A DNA stretch of 64,000 nucleotides from Mycteria americana (taxonomy: Eukaryota; Chordata; Aves; Ciconiiformes; Ciconiidae), in contig NW_027445651.1 in the NCBI RefSeq assembly GCF_035582795.1, positions 310,001-374,000 of the forward strand, written 5' to 3'. How positions within the stretch are numbered: position 1 is the stretch's first letter; every line of letters begins with the position of its first letter. This document shows, in pieces, positions 24,420 through 38,643 of this stretch. The notes under the pieces are model-generated. The model was given only the letters and a program-made list of their open reading frames with translations. It was not told the DNA's origin and did not search any database. The translations under genes and the position numbers were made by a program.

Positions 24420-25741
24420 AGAGAGCTTCTGCCATGGAACTCTTCTTCCCCTGCACCCCAGGACGAGATTGCACTTGCCATGAGCTGCAAAGAGAGAGCG
24501 TGGGCTGTTGTGATCGGTGCGCTCTCTACAGTACCACGGGAGGAACTGTAAGATGCTCACCTGTGTCACCTTGCAGGCCCATGCGAATAACCTTTTTGTC
24601 CTGGAGCTGCTCGGTGTGATGGGAGTTGGGGATGTGCAGCCTGCGAGACACCTCAGCCCTGCCAATCTGTGTAACCAACCGCTGGGCTGCACAGGGCGCT
24701 GTATGGATGTGGCGGAAGAACAGGGGACTTGCCCTACCCTAGCTACCCTTGCCCTTGGTGGCATGCCGTGCCCCTTCCTTCTGGGGACGGGTGGGAAGGT
24801 GAGGAGGAGGCTCTGGGCTGTAGACAAGGTGATTTCTCCTACCATCCCCTCCTTCCATCCCCACGGCCATCTTCTGTCTGAGCCTCCTCCCCCAGCGCAG
24901 CTCCATCCAGAGCAAGAGGAACTGCCTTGAGTGCTTGTGGGGCTGCTGACCTCCCAGGACCTCCTGCAGCACTGGGGTCCTCCCATGAAGACAGCACAAG
25001 TTGGGATCACCATCTGTGGGGCATGCTCTGAGGCCAAGGGGAATATTTCTGGGCAGAGATGCAGCAAGGGAAGGGCTGATGGTCACTGGCTGTGGAGTAG
25101 CCAGAGACGTCGTCCTCAGCTCCAAGGAACAGGGACCGAAGGAGGCCCACAGGCAGTGTGTCCTGCCCTCCCAGTCCTCTCAGAATGAGAAAGGGTCCAC
25201 TTGCTCACCCATTTGTTCCCTCCCAGCTTATCTCCTTTCTCCCTGGACAGCTTTAGAGAGCATGCAGAGAGGAAAGGACCACACAGAGCCAGAGGCTGGG
25301 ATGCAGCAGAGTTTAATGAGTCCAAAGAGGGCAACAAGATGTCTGTGAGGAGAGGCCACAGTGAAAGGATCACCATGGGCAGCCAAGAGTCAGTGCCCCA
25401 TGATCAAGGGAGAGTTCCCACAGGGCACCTGTCTGGCTGCCCGACAGAGGGAGAGGGGCAGGCAGGTCCCCCCTAAGCTGGCTTTGGTGGGCCTCATGGC
25501 CCAGGGAGCAGAACACAACCAAGGACAAGGAGGGAAAGGAGAGAGGGGAGGAAGGGAACGAGAGGCATCGGCCATGTTTTCAGAGAGCCCAGGCTGGCCC
25601 CTTCCAAAGGGCTGACACCCTTTGCAGGAGGAGCGGGGCGTGCTCAGACCCTCTCAAAGCAGTAGCCACGATCTCCGTCATTCAGTCTGGCATCATCTTC
25701 GGGGCTCCCGGGGTTCCTTGTCTGGGCTGTCACCGGTGGCT

Positions 25742-26050
25742 TTAGCAAGGGGGGCACCTTCTGCTGCCACAGTAGCGGCTGGTGATACAGGAGAGGTCAC
25801 AGCACCCAGAGGTGATGGGGACTCCGTTACAGCTGAGGATGCTGCCAACAGCAGCAGAGGTGGAGGAGCCCACAACGGTGTTCTGCGGGAAGGAGCTGAG
25901 GATGGGGCCAGGAAGAATCACCACCACGGGGGAGGGCTCGATGACAACAGTGGAAGGCTGGCACTGCCTGACACAGGGCTCATTGCAGCTGTTGGCCAGC
26001 GGGGTCGGGCCGCAGGGCTGGCAGGGCTGGCACTGGTCGTAGCAGGACAT
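25742..26050 (-). CDS. Feather-type beta-keratin copy 4, type B
   Basis: This copy has the same type B coding sequence as copy 3. Exon 1 ends at 26362, the intron is 26072-26361, exon 2 starts at 26071 and ATTAAA is at 25312-25317. As with copy 3, the base at 25180 on its 3' side is A (5827 in first-unit phase). The marker therefore travels with the type B tract in both neighbours, which suggests that one of these units was copied from the other. Confidence 0.96.
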   Translation of the reverse strand: MSCYDQCQPCQPCGPTPLANSCNEPCVRQCQPSTVVIEPSPVVVILPGPILSSFPQNTVVGSSTSAAVGSILSCNGVPITSGCCDLSCITSRYCGSRRCPPC

Positions 26051-26420
26051 GTCTCTGGGCCAGGGGTGCACCTGGGAGAGGGGGCAGGGGAAGCAAAGCA
26101 CAACGGATACATGAGGAGCAGCACTGCGCCCAACCACAGTGGAGCCAAGGCACCTCCTGGCCCAGCTTATGCTGCCCAGCTCAAAGCCCAGGAGCCACCT
26201 CAGCTAAGTCCCAGCCTCTCTCTGTGGAAGGCTTTCTCTCCCCTTCCCTCTCCCATGAGAAGCAGGTCCCAGCCCTGGGCTAGGACAGCCCATATCAGCT
26301 GAGACATACATCAGGGAAAGACCTGACCTTGAAGGAGGAGGAGAAGAGGCTTCACACTCACCTGATTCCCAAGGAGAAGGAGGCGAGAGAAGTGGATGAG
26401 AGAGCAGAGAGCTGGGCTGC

Positions 26421-26428
26421 CTTTTATA
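26421..26428 (-). promoter_or_regulatory. TATA box of keratin copy 4
   Basis: TATAAAAG on the minus strand, followed by exon 1 ending at 26362. Confidence 0.85.
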
Positions 26429-28458
26429 GTAGCCCTGCACTGCCTCAGGCCCAGAGGCACCCTTTGTGGAAGTAATAATTTTCTGACAAGCTCACGTCAA
26501 ATGCAAACCATCCCAGCTAATGGCATGGGCTGTGTTCTGGTTTCCTGCACTGCTGCCTTTTCATTTCCTGGCTTAAGCCACGTGCTTCCCCATATGAAGG
26601 CTTCTGTAAGTGCCGGGATGAGAGGCCCGAGGATTTCCGGGGCAGAAACACATCAGCGCAGGCAGAAGACTCAGCTCAAGTGCTGGTGGCATCCCGTGCA
26701 GGCAGGTGATGTGCACCTGGGTCATTCCTGTGGGCTTGTCTGTGGCAAAGTTGTTCGGGAAACGGGCGCCGCTCTCGTGCTTCTCGTCCGGATGCCCAAG
26801 GACTCCCACGTGAGAGGTCATGTCACACGTGGGCCTCAGCATCTCCTCAGCAGAGTCCACAGTTGCTGACGTTTTCCTGGCTTAATGTGAGCGTACGGAT
26901 TTTTGCATGGTTCCACGCAGGCGCGCATGAGCACACACGTGTCAGTCTGTACCTGTGTGACCCTCATCATGAGGGCATGTGCAGGTCATAGCAGGAATGG
27001 TAGTTGCAAAGGAATCTACAGCTGAATGGTGGTGCCTTCGACCTGGCAGGTGCAGAGAGGTGCCCAGAGAACTGAAATGCAGTCTCTGCCTCCTGTGCCC
27101 TCCATTTCTTGCTTTATGTAGAGGGAGAGGCGCCCATAAATCCTGCCCACCGCATGCAGGCCGTCATCCCCGAACGTATCCCCTTACGATGCAGTGTTGC
27201 TGGTGACTGGGGGCTCCTCACGTCCATGCCAATGCCACCGCTCAGCCTGGTGCTGAGTGAGGCAGGGGCTGAGACCTCGCACCAAATGGGTATTGAACTG
27301 AAGGGACCAGGGTCCAGGCGCTGCTCTGCTGTGAGATGTAGGACTGACTGTCCGGGTGGCGCAGGGAGAGTCAAACAGCTGAGGACTCCTTTGCTGTTCA
27401 AGCACCAGGACTTCCGTGTCCCCCATAGAAAACTGAACCTGAGTGCCCAGCAACTGTGTCTAGGAAGGCAGGGATACGTGATTGAGGGCCAAAGCGCACA
27501 AACTCTGCTGCTGTTTCATGAGGGAGGTCAGGCAAGCTCCCTCTTTGCGACAGAGGCTGTAGGTATTTTGTAAGGGCCCTAAGCGCATCCTCCATCCTAG
27601 TCTGCCTTGTCTCCGATCCAGCTTACAGGTAGTGCAACTGAGGGCTACCCTCTTCCCTTTGTTGACCTTGCTGAGGTCATTCTGCTGGGAGGCTTCAGCC
27701 AGGGCTGACTCCCCTTCCCGTGGGAGCAGCTTTCAAGCTTCAGTTCTAGTGCTTGGCCCCAACCTGAGTTACAGCTCCAGCTGTGACACATCTGTGCCTG
27801 TACCTGGTCATGGACCCCACTCATCTCGCTTTGGACCCTGACATGCGGGTGACTTCCCAGCTTGAGCTCAGACCTTCCTTATCTCTGCGAACACACCTGG
27901 TGATCGCCGGACATTGTTGAACCCTGATTACTGTCCTGAGACCTCATCCTGACCTTGACTCACTGACTCGGTGACTTGCCTTTCCAGCTTGACCCCAGAC
28001 ATATGTAAGGCAAGAGCCTGAGCCAGCACACGAGCAGGACAACCTAAAAGTCTGTGCACACTTGCAGACCTATGATCTTATCGGGGTGTTGGAGAAAAGC
28101 TGGGATAGCTCTCATGTCTGGAGTGTGCAGTGGCTCTGCAAAACAGAAGGCAGAATTGCCACCCTGCACTCCGTAAGAGCAGATTTTTGTCCCCTCAGGG
28201 ACCCGCCAGGCGCAGTCCTTTGGGAAAGTGCCCTGGGGGCTCAAAGAGGCCCGTGGAGAATGCGAAATACAGCAGGTAAGATCTGATGATAATAAAAATA
28301 AGGAAATCACCATAACTAGCTCCATCCGCTCCACTTGATAAAGGCATTAGAAAGATCTACCAAGGACATGAGATGGGTGCATTTTTGGAGCATTTCTTTC
28401 CACATCTGAAAGCACGACCAAGAATACCATTTTTCTTGAGGTTATTCAAAGTTACCTC

Positions 28459-29307
28459 CACCCCATGAGCAACGCTGGTGGTGCCTCCGTGAAACCATAT
28501 CCGAGAAAGGGCAAAACACTGCACAGGAGATGAGGAATGAACTACAAAAAAAGTGTGAGAAACAATCCTGCAAGCACCGAGGCCAGAGAGGAGGGAGGAG
28601 GAGGAGGAGGTGCTCCAGGCAATGGTGCAGAGATTCCCGGGCAGCCCGTGGGAGAGACCATGGTGGAGCGGATATCCACACTGCAGCCCATGGAGGATCC
28701 CACGCCGGACCGGGTGGCTATGCCCTGCAGGAACTGCGGCCTGTGCAGAGCCCATGCTGAAGCAGGCTCCTGGCAGGAACTGTGGCCCCTGGAGGACCCA
28801 CGCTGGAGCAGACTTGTCTGGAAGGACTGCAGCCCGTGGACAGGACCCACGCTGGAGCTGGTCTTGAAAGACTGCAGCCTATGGGAAGGGCTCACGCTGG
28901 AGCGGAGAAAAATGTGAGGAGGAAACAGCGGCAGAAAGGAACTGTTGCGTACTGACGGCAACCCCCCATTCCACATCCCACTGCGCTGCTTGGGGGTGGA
29001 GGAAACAGAAGAGCCGTGAATGAAGGAGGGAAGTTGAGCCTGTGAAAAAGAGGGGGGGATGGAGTGAAGGTGTTTTAGGGGTTTTTTGGCCGTTTCTCAC
29101 CATCCTGCTCTATTTTTAATTGGCACTATGTTAAATGAGTCTTCCCCAAGCCAAGTCTGTTTTGCCTGTGACAGTAATTGGTAAGTAATCCCCCTGCCTT
29201 TATCTCGACCCACAACCTTTTTCACCCGACTTTCTCCTTCTGTCCTGTTGAGGAGGGAGAGGGAGAGAGCGAGCAGCTGGGTGGGTGCCTGGAAGCCAGC
29301 CGAGGTC
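28459..29307 (+). mobile_element. Fossil LTR fragment A, unit 4
   Basis: Same fragment as in unit 0, with no difference noticed. Confidence 0.75.
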
Positions 29308-30110
29308 TTTTTAGTTTTGCACCAATTATGGTAATTAGAAGTGCCATGACTGCTTGTCATTCACGTGCTTTTTTTTCCTGCTTGTACCTGTGGCACCAGG
29401 AGCAGTCTCTTTCTCCCACTGTTGTTCCCCCCAGAGGACGGTGGGCAATGATGTCAATTGGCCTTTGTGCTTGTGTACCTGGGAACTAGTGGCAGGTTTA
29501 CAGCCACGGGCAGAGCACAGCCCACCAACCCTCCTGCCATAGCCTCAGACGAACAACGAGACCCCAAAGGCCATGTGGGAGGAGAGCTGTGAGTGGGAGC
29601 TCCTGTGCTGATGACCTGCTTTCTTCAGCTCTTTCTGACTCTGCTAGCAAAGGTCTGTCATCAGAACTGATGACAGAGAAGAAACCCCTGCTCCCTTGGT
29701 TGTCTCAGACCCCCTTCACCTGCATTTCTTTCCCCAACCATCCATCCCTCATTGCCTCTCTTTTCCAGCCCATTCCCTCTCAATGTTTCACAGGTAGGTC
29801 AGTGCAGTAGATCTCGTCTGTCTTGGTAGCCCCAAATTTCTGAGGTTCAAGCACCAAAGGCTGTTCCCCATGAGCTGTAGGCTTCAGGAGAAGAGGGAGC
29901 TAGGAGGAGGGGCACAGCACAGTTCTCCTCGCTTGGCATCCTGGCAGGAGGCCCTTCTGCGCAAGGCTGAGCTCTGGGGAAAGGGCCCTCAGTGCTCCCT
30001 TGGCGGCCCGATTTCACTTAAGCACCCAGAGATCTGCAGGCGAAGATGCTGGGGTTAGCGGCCTGAGGGGAAAGGAGGTGGTGGTGAGCGTGAAAAGAGC
30101 TAAAATCCCC

Positions 30111-30870
30111 AAAGAAAAAAAGAAATGTTGTAAGTAGCTTGGTTGCTCAACTCTAAGGGATCTTTCCTTTTAGCTCCCCTTTCGCAGATAATTTAGCCTA
30201 GCCTGTGAGTATTGTTGAATTGCTAATGAGCACCCTTTATTCGAAGGACATGTCTATGGTCTTTCCCCCTCCTAACAACAATCATTAGAGTAAGAATGCC
30301 TTGCCTGTGTTAAATCCTTGGTTAGCTTAGATAGTCGCAATGTAGACAGATAAGAAGGAATTAATTCTTCAAGCCCTGTGTCCCTGGAAAGGGCTGATAA
30401 GGAGAAGCTATACAAGAACCAACTGGTTTTGGATATGCAAGGAAGGTATGAGCAAGACAAAGATGGACTGAGCATGCGTAGAGACAAAGTTCGGTCAGCG
30501 GTCAGAGTGATGAAGACTACCGACTTCCTCCAACGACCACCAGAGGATCCCTAACGACCACCTAAGGACTTAAGTACGCATGCGCCAGAGACATTTGCAT
30601 ATATTAACGAGTTCCAAGAAATCGCACGTTTATGTAAATTAATCTTATGAATATGTATGATTTTGCAACACATAATCTCTGCGATCTTGCTTGTTTGTCG
30701 GAGCACCTATGGTGGAGCAATCCCCAGTGCTGCCCAGCACTGTAATAAAGGATGCCTGCTTAATAGTAACTCTGTTGCTATTGAGTTTTATTTCGGGAAC
30801 ACTCTGAAACTCCGATTCGCCTGCTGGGAGACTCGGACTTTAAAGGGTAGTCTCCGCGAATTTTGCTTCA
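30111..30870 (+). mobile_element. Fossil LTR B, unit 4
   Basis: Same element, C variant. Confidence 0.65.
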
Positions 30871-32192
30871 AGAGAGCTTCTGCCATGGAACTCTTCTTCC
30901 CCTGCACCCCAGGACGAGATTGCACTTGCCATGAGCTGCAAAGAGAGAGCGTGGGCTGTTGTGATCGGTGCGCTCTCTACAGTACCACGGGAGGAACTGT
31001 AAGATGCTCACCTGTGTCACCTTGCAGGCCCATGCGAATAACCTTTTTGTCCTGGAGCTGCTCGGTGTGATGGGAGTTGGGGATGTGCAGCCTGCGAGAC
31101 ACCTCAGCCCTGCCAATCTGTGTAACCAACCGCTGGGCTGCACAGGGCGCTGTATGGATGTGGCGGAAGAACAGGGGACTTGCCCTACCCTAGCTACCCT
31201 TGCCCTTGGTGGCATGCCGTGCCCCTTCCTTCTGGGGACGGGTGGGAAGGTGAGGAGGAGGCTCTGGGCTGTAGACAAGGTGATTTCTCCTACCATCCCC
31301 TCCTTCCATCCCCACGGCCATCTTCTGTCTGAGCCTCCTCCCCCAGCGCAGCTCCATCCAGAGCAAGAGGAACTGCCTTGAGTGCTTGTGGGGCTGCTGA
31401 CCTCCCAGGACCTCCTGCAGCACTGGGGTCCTCCCATGAAGACAGCACAAGTTGGGATCACCATCTGTGGGGCATGCTCTGAGGCCAAGGGGAATATTTC
31501 TGGGCAGAGATGCAGCAAGGGAAGGGCTGATGGTCACTGGCTGTGGAGTAGCCAGAGACGTCGTCCTCAGCTCCAAGGAACAGGGACCGAAGGAGGCCCA
31601 CAGGCAGTGTGTCCTGCCCTCCCAGTCCTCTCGGAATGAGAAAGGGTCCACTTGCTCACCCATTTGTTCCCTCCCAGCTTATCTCCTTTCTCCCTGGACA
31701 GCTTTAGAGAGCATGCAGAGAGGAAAGGACCACACAGAGCCAGAGGCTGGGATGCAGCAGAGTTTAATGAGTCCAAAGAGGGCAACAAGATGTCTGTGAG
31801 GAGAGGCCACAGTGAAAGGATCACCATGGGCAGCCAAGAGTCAGTGCCCCATGATCAAGGGAGAGTTCCCACAGGGCACCTGTCTGGCTGCCCGACAGAG
31901 GGAGAGGGGCAGGCAGGTCCCCCCTAAGCTGGCTTTGGTGGGCCTCATGGCCCAGGGAGCAGAACACAACCAAGGACAAGGAGGGAAAGGAGAGAGGGGA
32001 GGAAGGGAACGAGAGGCATCGGCCATGTTTTCAGAGAGCCCAGGCTGGCCCCTTCCAAAGGGCTGACACCCTTTGCAGGAGGAGCGGGGCGTGCTCAGAC
32101 CCTCTCAAAGCAGTAGCCACGATCTCCGTCATTCAGTCTGGCATCATCTTCGGGGCTCCCGGGGTTCCTTGTCTGGGCTGTCACCGGTGGCT

Positions 32193-32501
32193 TTAGCAAG
32201 GGGGGCACCTTCTGCTGCCACAGTAGCGGCTGGTGATACAGGAGAGGTCACAGCACCCAGAGGTGATGGGGACTCCGTCACAGCTGAGGATGCTGCCAAC
32301 AGCAGCGGAGGTGGAGGAGCCCACAACGGTGTTCTGCGGGAAGGAGCTGAGGATGGGGCCGGGCAGGGTCACCACCACGGGGGAGGGCTGGATGACAACA
32401 GTGGAGTTCTGGCACTGCCTGACACAGGGCTCATTGCAGCTGTTGGCCAGCGGGGTCGGGCCGCAGGGCTGGCAGGGCTGGCACTGGTCGTAGCAGGACA
32501 T
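32193..32501 (-). CDS. Feather-type beta-keratin copy 5, type A
   Basis: The protein is identical to copies 1 and 2. Exon 1 ends at 32813, the intron spans 32523-32812, exon 2 begins at 32522 and ATTAAA is at 31763-31768. The upstream flank carries C at 33002, shared only with copy 6. Confidence 0.96.
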   Translation of the reverse strand: MSCYDQCQPCQPCGPTPLANSCNEPCVRQCQNSTVVIQPSPVVVTLPGPILSSFPQNTVVGSSTSAAVGSILSCDGVPITSGCCDLSCITSRYCGSRRCPPC

Positions 32502-32871
32502 GTCTCTGGGCCAGGGGTGCACCTGGGAGAGGGGGCAGGGGAAGCAAAGCACAACGGATACATGAGGAGCAGCACTGCGCCCAACCACAGTGGAGCCAAG
32601 GCACCTCCTGGCCCAGCTTATGCTGCCCAGCTCAAAGCCCAGGAGCCACCTCAGCTAAGTCCCAGCCTCTCTCTGTGGAAGGCTTTCTCTCCCCTTCCCT
32701 CTCCCATGAGAAGCAGGTCCCAGCCCTGGGCTAGGACAGCCCATATCAGCTGAGACATACATCAGGGAAAGACCTGACCTTGAAGGAGGAGGAGAAGAGG
32801 CTTCACACTCACCTGATTCCCAAGGAGAAGGAGGCGAGAGAAGTGGATGAGAGAGCAGAGAGCTGGGCTGC

Positions 32872-32879
32872 CTTTTATA
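32872..32879 (-). promoter_or_regulatory. TATA box of keratin copy 5
   Basis: TATAAAAG on the minus strand, followed by exon 1 ending at 32813. Confidence 0.85.
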
Positions 32880-34909
32880 GTAGCCCTGCACTGCCTCAGG
32901 CCCAGAGGCACCCTTTGTGGAAGTAATAATTTTCTGACAAGCTCACGTCAAATGCAAACCATCCCAGCTAATGGCATGGGCTGTGTTCTGGTTTCCTGCA
33001 CCGCTGCCTTTTCATTTCCTGGCTTAAGCCACGTGCTTCCCCATATGAAGGCTTCTGTAAGTGCCGGGATGAGAGGCCCGAGGATTTCCGGGGCAGAAAC
33101 ACATCAGCGCAGGCAGAAGACTCAGCTCAAGTGCTGGTGGCATCCCGTGCAGGCAGGTGATGTGCACCTGGGTCATTCCTGTGGGCTTGTCTGTGGCAAA
33201 GTTGTTCGGGAAACGGGCGCCGCTCTCGTGCTTCTCGTCCGGATGCCCAAGGACTCCCACGTGAGAGGTCATGTCACACGTGGGCCTCAGCATCTCCTCA
33301 GCAGAGTCCACAGTTGCTGACGTTTTCCTGGCTTAATGTGAGCGTACGGATTTTTGCATGGTTCCACGCAGGCGCGCATGAGCACACACGTGTCAGTCTG
33401 TACCTGTGTGACCCTCATCATGAGGGCATGTGCAGGTCATAGCAGGAATGGTAGTTGCAAAGGAATCTACAGCTGAATGGTGGTGCCTTCGACCTGGCAG
33501 GTGCAGAGAGGTGCCCAGAGAACTGAAATGCAGTCTCTGCCTCCTGTGCCCTCCATTTCTTGCTTTATGTAGAGGGAGAGGCGCCCATAAATCCTGCCCA
33601 CCGCATGCAGGCCGTCATCCCCGAACGTATCCCCTTACGATGCAGTGTTGCTGGTGACTGGGGGCTCCTCACGTCCATGCCAATGCCACCGCTCAGCCTG
33701 GTGCTGAGTGAGGCAGGGGCTGAGACCTCGCACCAAATGGGTATTGAACTGAAGGGACCAGGGTCCAGGCGCTGCTCTGCTGTGAGATGTAGGACTGACT
33801 GTCCGGGTGGCGCAGGGAGAGTCAAACAGCTGAGGACTCCTTTGCTGTTCAAGCACCAGGACTTCCGTGTCCCCCATAGAAAACTGAACCTGAGTGCCCA
33901 GCAACTGTGTCTAGGAAGGCAGGGATACGTGATTGAGGGCCAAAGCGCACAAACTCTGCTGCTGTTTCATGAGGGAGGTCAGGCAAGCTCCCTCTTTGCG
34001 ACAGAGGCTGTAGGTATTTTGTAAGGGCCCTAAGCGCATCCTCCATCCTAGTCTGCCTTGTCTCCGATCCAGCTTACAGGTAGTGCAACTGAGGGCTACC
34101 CTCTTCCCTTTGTTGACCTTGCTGAGGTCATTCTGCTGGGAGGCTTCAGCCAGGGCTGACTCCCCTTCCCGTGGGAGCAGCTTTCAAGCTTCAGTTCTAG
34201 TGCTTGGCCCCAACCTGAGTTACAGCTCCAGCTGTGACACATCTGTGCCTGTACCTGGTCATGGACCCCACTCATCTCGCTTTGGACCCTGACATGCGGG
34301 TGACTTCCCAGCTTGAGCTCAGACCTTCCTTATCTCTGCGAACACACCTGGTGATCGCCGGACATTGTTGAACCCTGATTACTGTCCTGAGACCTCATCC
34401 TGACCTTGACTCACTGACTCGGTGACTTGCCTTTCCAGCTTGACCCCAGACATATGTAAGGCAAGAGCCTGAGCCAGCACACGAGCAGGACAACCTAAAA
34501 GTCTGTGCACACTTGCAGACCTATGATCTTATCGGGGTGTTGGAGAAAAGCTGGGATAGCTCTCATGTCTGGAGTGTGCAGTGGCTCTGCAAAACAGAAG
34601 GCAGAATTGCCACCCTGCACTCCGTAAGAGCAGATTTTTGTCCCCTCAGGGACCCGCCAGGCGCAGTCCTTTGGGAAAGTGCCCTGGGGGCTCAAAGAGG
34701 CCCGTGGAGAATGCGAAATACAGCAGGTAAGATCTGATGATAATAAAAATAAGGAAATCACCATAACTAGCTCCATCCGCTCCACTTGATAAAGGCATTA
34801 GAAAGATCTACCAAGGACATGAGATGGGTGCATTTTTGGAGCATTTCTTTCCACATCTGAAAGCACGACCAAGAATACCATTTTTCTTGAGGTTATTCAA
34901 AGTTACCTC

Positions 34910-35758
34910 CACCCCATGAGCAACGCTGGTGGTGCCTCCGTGAAACCATATCCGAGAAAGGGCAAAACACTGCACAGGAGATGAGGAATGAACTACAAAA
35001 AAAGTGTGAGAAACAATCCTGCAAGCACCGAGGCCAGAGAGGAGGGAGGAGGAGGAGGAGGTGCTCCAGGCAATGGTGCAGAGATTCCCGGGCAGCCCGT
35101 GGGAGAGACCATGGTGGAGCGGATATCCACACTGCAGCCCATGGAGGATCCCACGCCGGACCGGGTGGCTATGCCCTGCAGGAACTGCGGCCTGTGCAGA
35201 GCCCATGCTGAAGCAGGCTCCTGGCAGGAACTGTGGCCCCTGGAGGACCCACGCTGGAGCAGACTTGTCTGGAAGGACTGCAGCCCGTGGACAGGACCCA
35301 CGCTGGAGCTGGTCTTGAAAGACTGCAGCCTATGGGAAGGGCTCACGCTGGAGCGGAGAAAAATGTGAGGAGGAAACAGCGGCAGAAAGGAACTGTTGCG
35401 TACTGACGGCAACCCCCCATTCCACATCCCACTGCGCTGCTTGGGGGTGGAGGAAACAGAAGAGCCGTGAATGAAGGAGGGAAGTTGAGCCTGTGAAAAA
35501 GAGGGGGGGATGGAGTGAAGGTGTTTTAGGGGTTTTTTGGCCGTTTCTCACCATCCTGCTCTATTTTTAATTGGCACTATGTTAAATGAGTCTTCCCCAA
35601 GCCAAGTCTGTTTTGCCTGTGACAGTAATTGGTAAGTAATCCCCCTGCCTTTATCTCGACCCACAACCTTTTTCACCCGACTTTCTCCTTCTGTCCTGTT
35701 GAGGAGGGAGAGGGAGAGAGCGAGCAGCTGGGTGGGTGCCTGGAAGCCAGCCGAGGTC
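34910..35758 (+). mobile_element. Fossil LTR fragment A, unit 5
   Basis: Same fragment as in unit 0, with no difference noticed. Confidence 0.75.
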
Positions 35759-36561
35759 TTTTTAGTTTTGCACCAATTATGGTAATTAGAAGTGCCATGA
35801 CTGCTTGTCATTCACGTGCTTTTTTTTCCTGCTTGTACCTGTGGCACCAGGAGCAGTCTCTTTCTCCCACTGTTGTTCCCCCCAGAGGACGGTGGGCAAT
35901 GATGTCAATTGGCCTTTGTGCTTGTGTACCTGGGAACTAGTGGCAGGTTTACAGCCACGGGCAGAGCACAGCCCACCAACCCTCCTGCCATAGCCTCAGA
36001 CGAACAACGAGACCCCAAAGGCCATGTGGGAGGAGAGCTGTGAGTGGGAGCTCCTGTGCTGATGACCTGCTTTCTTCAGCTCTTTCTGACTCTGCTAGCA
36101 AAGGTCTGTCATCAGAACTGATGACAGAGAAGAAACCCCTGCTCCCTTGGTTGTCTCAGACCCCCTTCACCTGCATTTCTTTCCCCAACCATCCATCCCT
36201 CATTGCCTCTCTTTTCCAGCCCATTCCCTCTCAATGTTTCACAGGTAGGTCAGTGCAGTAGATCTCGTCTGTCTTGGTAGCCCCAAATTTCTGAGGTTCA
36301 AGCACCAAAGGCTGTTCCCCATGAGCTGTAGGCTTCAGGAGAAGAGGGAGCTAGGAGGAGGGGCACAGCACAGTTCTCCTCGCTTGGCATCCTGGCAGGA
36401 GGCCCTTCTGCGCAAGGCTGAGCTCTGGGGAAAGGGCCCTCAGTGCTCCCTTGGCGGCCCGATTTCACTTAAGCACCCAGAGATCTGCAGGCGAAGATGC
36501 TGGGGTTAGCGGCCTGAGGGGAAAGGAGGTGGTGGTGAGCGTGAAAAGAGCTAAAATCCCC

Positions 36562-37321
36562 AAAGAAAAAAAGAAATGTTGTAAGTAGCTTGGTTGCTCA
36601 ACTCTAAGGGATCTTTCCTTTTAGCTCCCCTTTCGCAGATAATTTAGCCTAGCCTGTGAGTATTGTTGAATTGCTAATGAGCACCCTTTATTCGAAGGAC
36701 ATGTCTATGGTCTTTCCCCCTCCTAACAACAATCATTAGAGTAAGAATGCCTTGCCTGTGTTAAATCCTTGGTTAGCTTAGATAGTCGCAATGTAGACAG
36801 ATAAGAAGGAATTAATTCTTCAAGCCCTGTGTCCCTGGAAAGGGCTGATAAGGAGAAGCTATACAAGAACCAACTGGTTTTGGATATGCAAGGAAGGTAT
36901 GAGCAAGACAAAGATGGACTGAGCATGCGTAGAGACAAAGTTCGGTCAGCGGTCAGAGTGATGAAGACTACCGACTTCCTCCAACGACCACCAGAGGATC
37001 CCTAACGACCACCTAAGGACTTAAGTACGCATGCGCCAGAGACATTTGCATATATTAACGAGTTCCAAGAAATCGCACGTTTATGTAAATTAATCTTATG
37101 AATATGTATGATTTTGCAACACATAATCTCTGCGATCTTGCTTGTTTGTCGGAGCACCTATGGTGGAGCAATCCCCAGTGCTGCCCAGCACTGTAATAAA
37201 GGATGCCTGCTTAATAGTAACTCTGTTGCTATTGAGTTTTATTTCGGGAACACTCTGAAACTCCGATTCGCCTGCTGGGAGACTCGGACTTTAAAGGGTA
37301 GTCTCCGCGAATTTTGCTTCA
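36562..37321 (+). mobile_element. Fossil LTR B, unit 5
   Basis: Same element, C variant. Confidence 0.65.
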
Positions 37322-38643
37322 AGAGAGCTTCTGCCATGGAACTCTTCTTCCCCTGCACCCCAGGACGAGATTGCACTTGCCATGAGCTGCAAAGAGAGAG
37401 CGTGGGCTGTTGTGATCGGTGCGCTCTCTACAGTACCACGGGAGGAACTGTAAGATGCTCACCTGTGTCACCTTGCAGGCCCATGCGAATAACCTTTTTG
37501 TCCTGGAGCTGCTCGGTGTGATGGGAGTTGGGGATGTGCAGCCTGCGAGACACCTCAGCCCTGCCAATCTGTGTAACCAACCGCTGGGCTGCACAGGGCG
37601 CTGTATGGATGTGGCGGAAGAACAGGGGACTTGCCCTACCCTAGCTACCCTTGCCCTTGGTGGCATGCCGTGCCCCTTCCTTCTGGGGACGGGTGGGAAG
37701 GTGAGGAGGAGGCTCTGGGCTGTAGACAAGGTGATTTCTCCTACCATCCCCTCCTTCCATCCCCACGGCCATCTTCTGTCTGAGCCTCCTCCCCCAGCGC
37801 AGCTCCATCCAGAGCAAGAGGAACTGCCTTGAGTGCTTGTGGGGCTGCTGACCTCCCAGGACCTCCTGCAGCACTGGGGTCCTCCCATGAAGACAGCACA
37901 AGTTGGGATCACCATCTGTGGGGCATGCTCTGAGGCCAAGGGGAATATTTCTGGGCAGAGATGCAGCAAGGGAAGGGCTGATGGTCACTGGCTGTGGAGT
38001 AGCCAGAGACGTCGTCCTCAGCTCCAAGGAACAGGGACCGAAGGAGGCCCACAGGCAGTGTGTCCTGCCCTCCCAGTCCTCTCGGAATGAGAAAGGGTCC
38101 ACTTGCTCACCCATTTGTTCCCTCCCAGCTTATCTCCTTTCTCCCTGGACAGCTTTAGAGAGCATGCAGAGAGGAAAGGACCACACAGAGCCAGAGGCTG
38201 GGATGCAGCAGAGTTTAATGAGTCCAAAGAGGGCAACAAGATGTCTGTGAGGAGAGGCCACAGTGAAAGGATCACCATGGGCAGCCAAGAGTCAGTGCCC
38301 CATGATCAAGGGAGAGTTCCCACAGGGCACCTGTCTGGCTGCCCGACAGAGGGAGAGGGGCAGGCAGGTCCCCCCTAAGCTGGCTTTGGTGGGCCTCATG
38401 GCCCAGGGAGCAGAACACAACCAAGGACAAGGAGGGAAAGGAGAGAGGGGAGGAAGGGAACGAGAGGCATCGGCCATGTTTTCAGAGAGCCCAGGCTGGC
38501 CCCTTCCAAAGGGCTGACACCCTTTGCAGGAGGAGCGGGGCGTGCTCAGACCCTCTCAAAGCAGTAGCCACGATCTCCGTCATTCAGTCTGGCATCATCT
38601 TCGGGGCTCCCGGGGTTCCTTGTCTGGGCTGTCACCGGTGGCT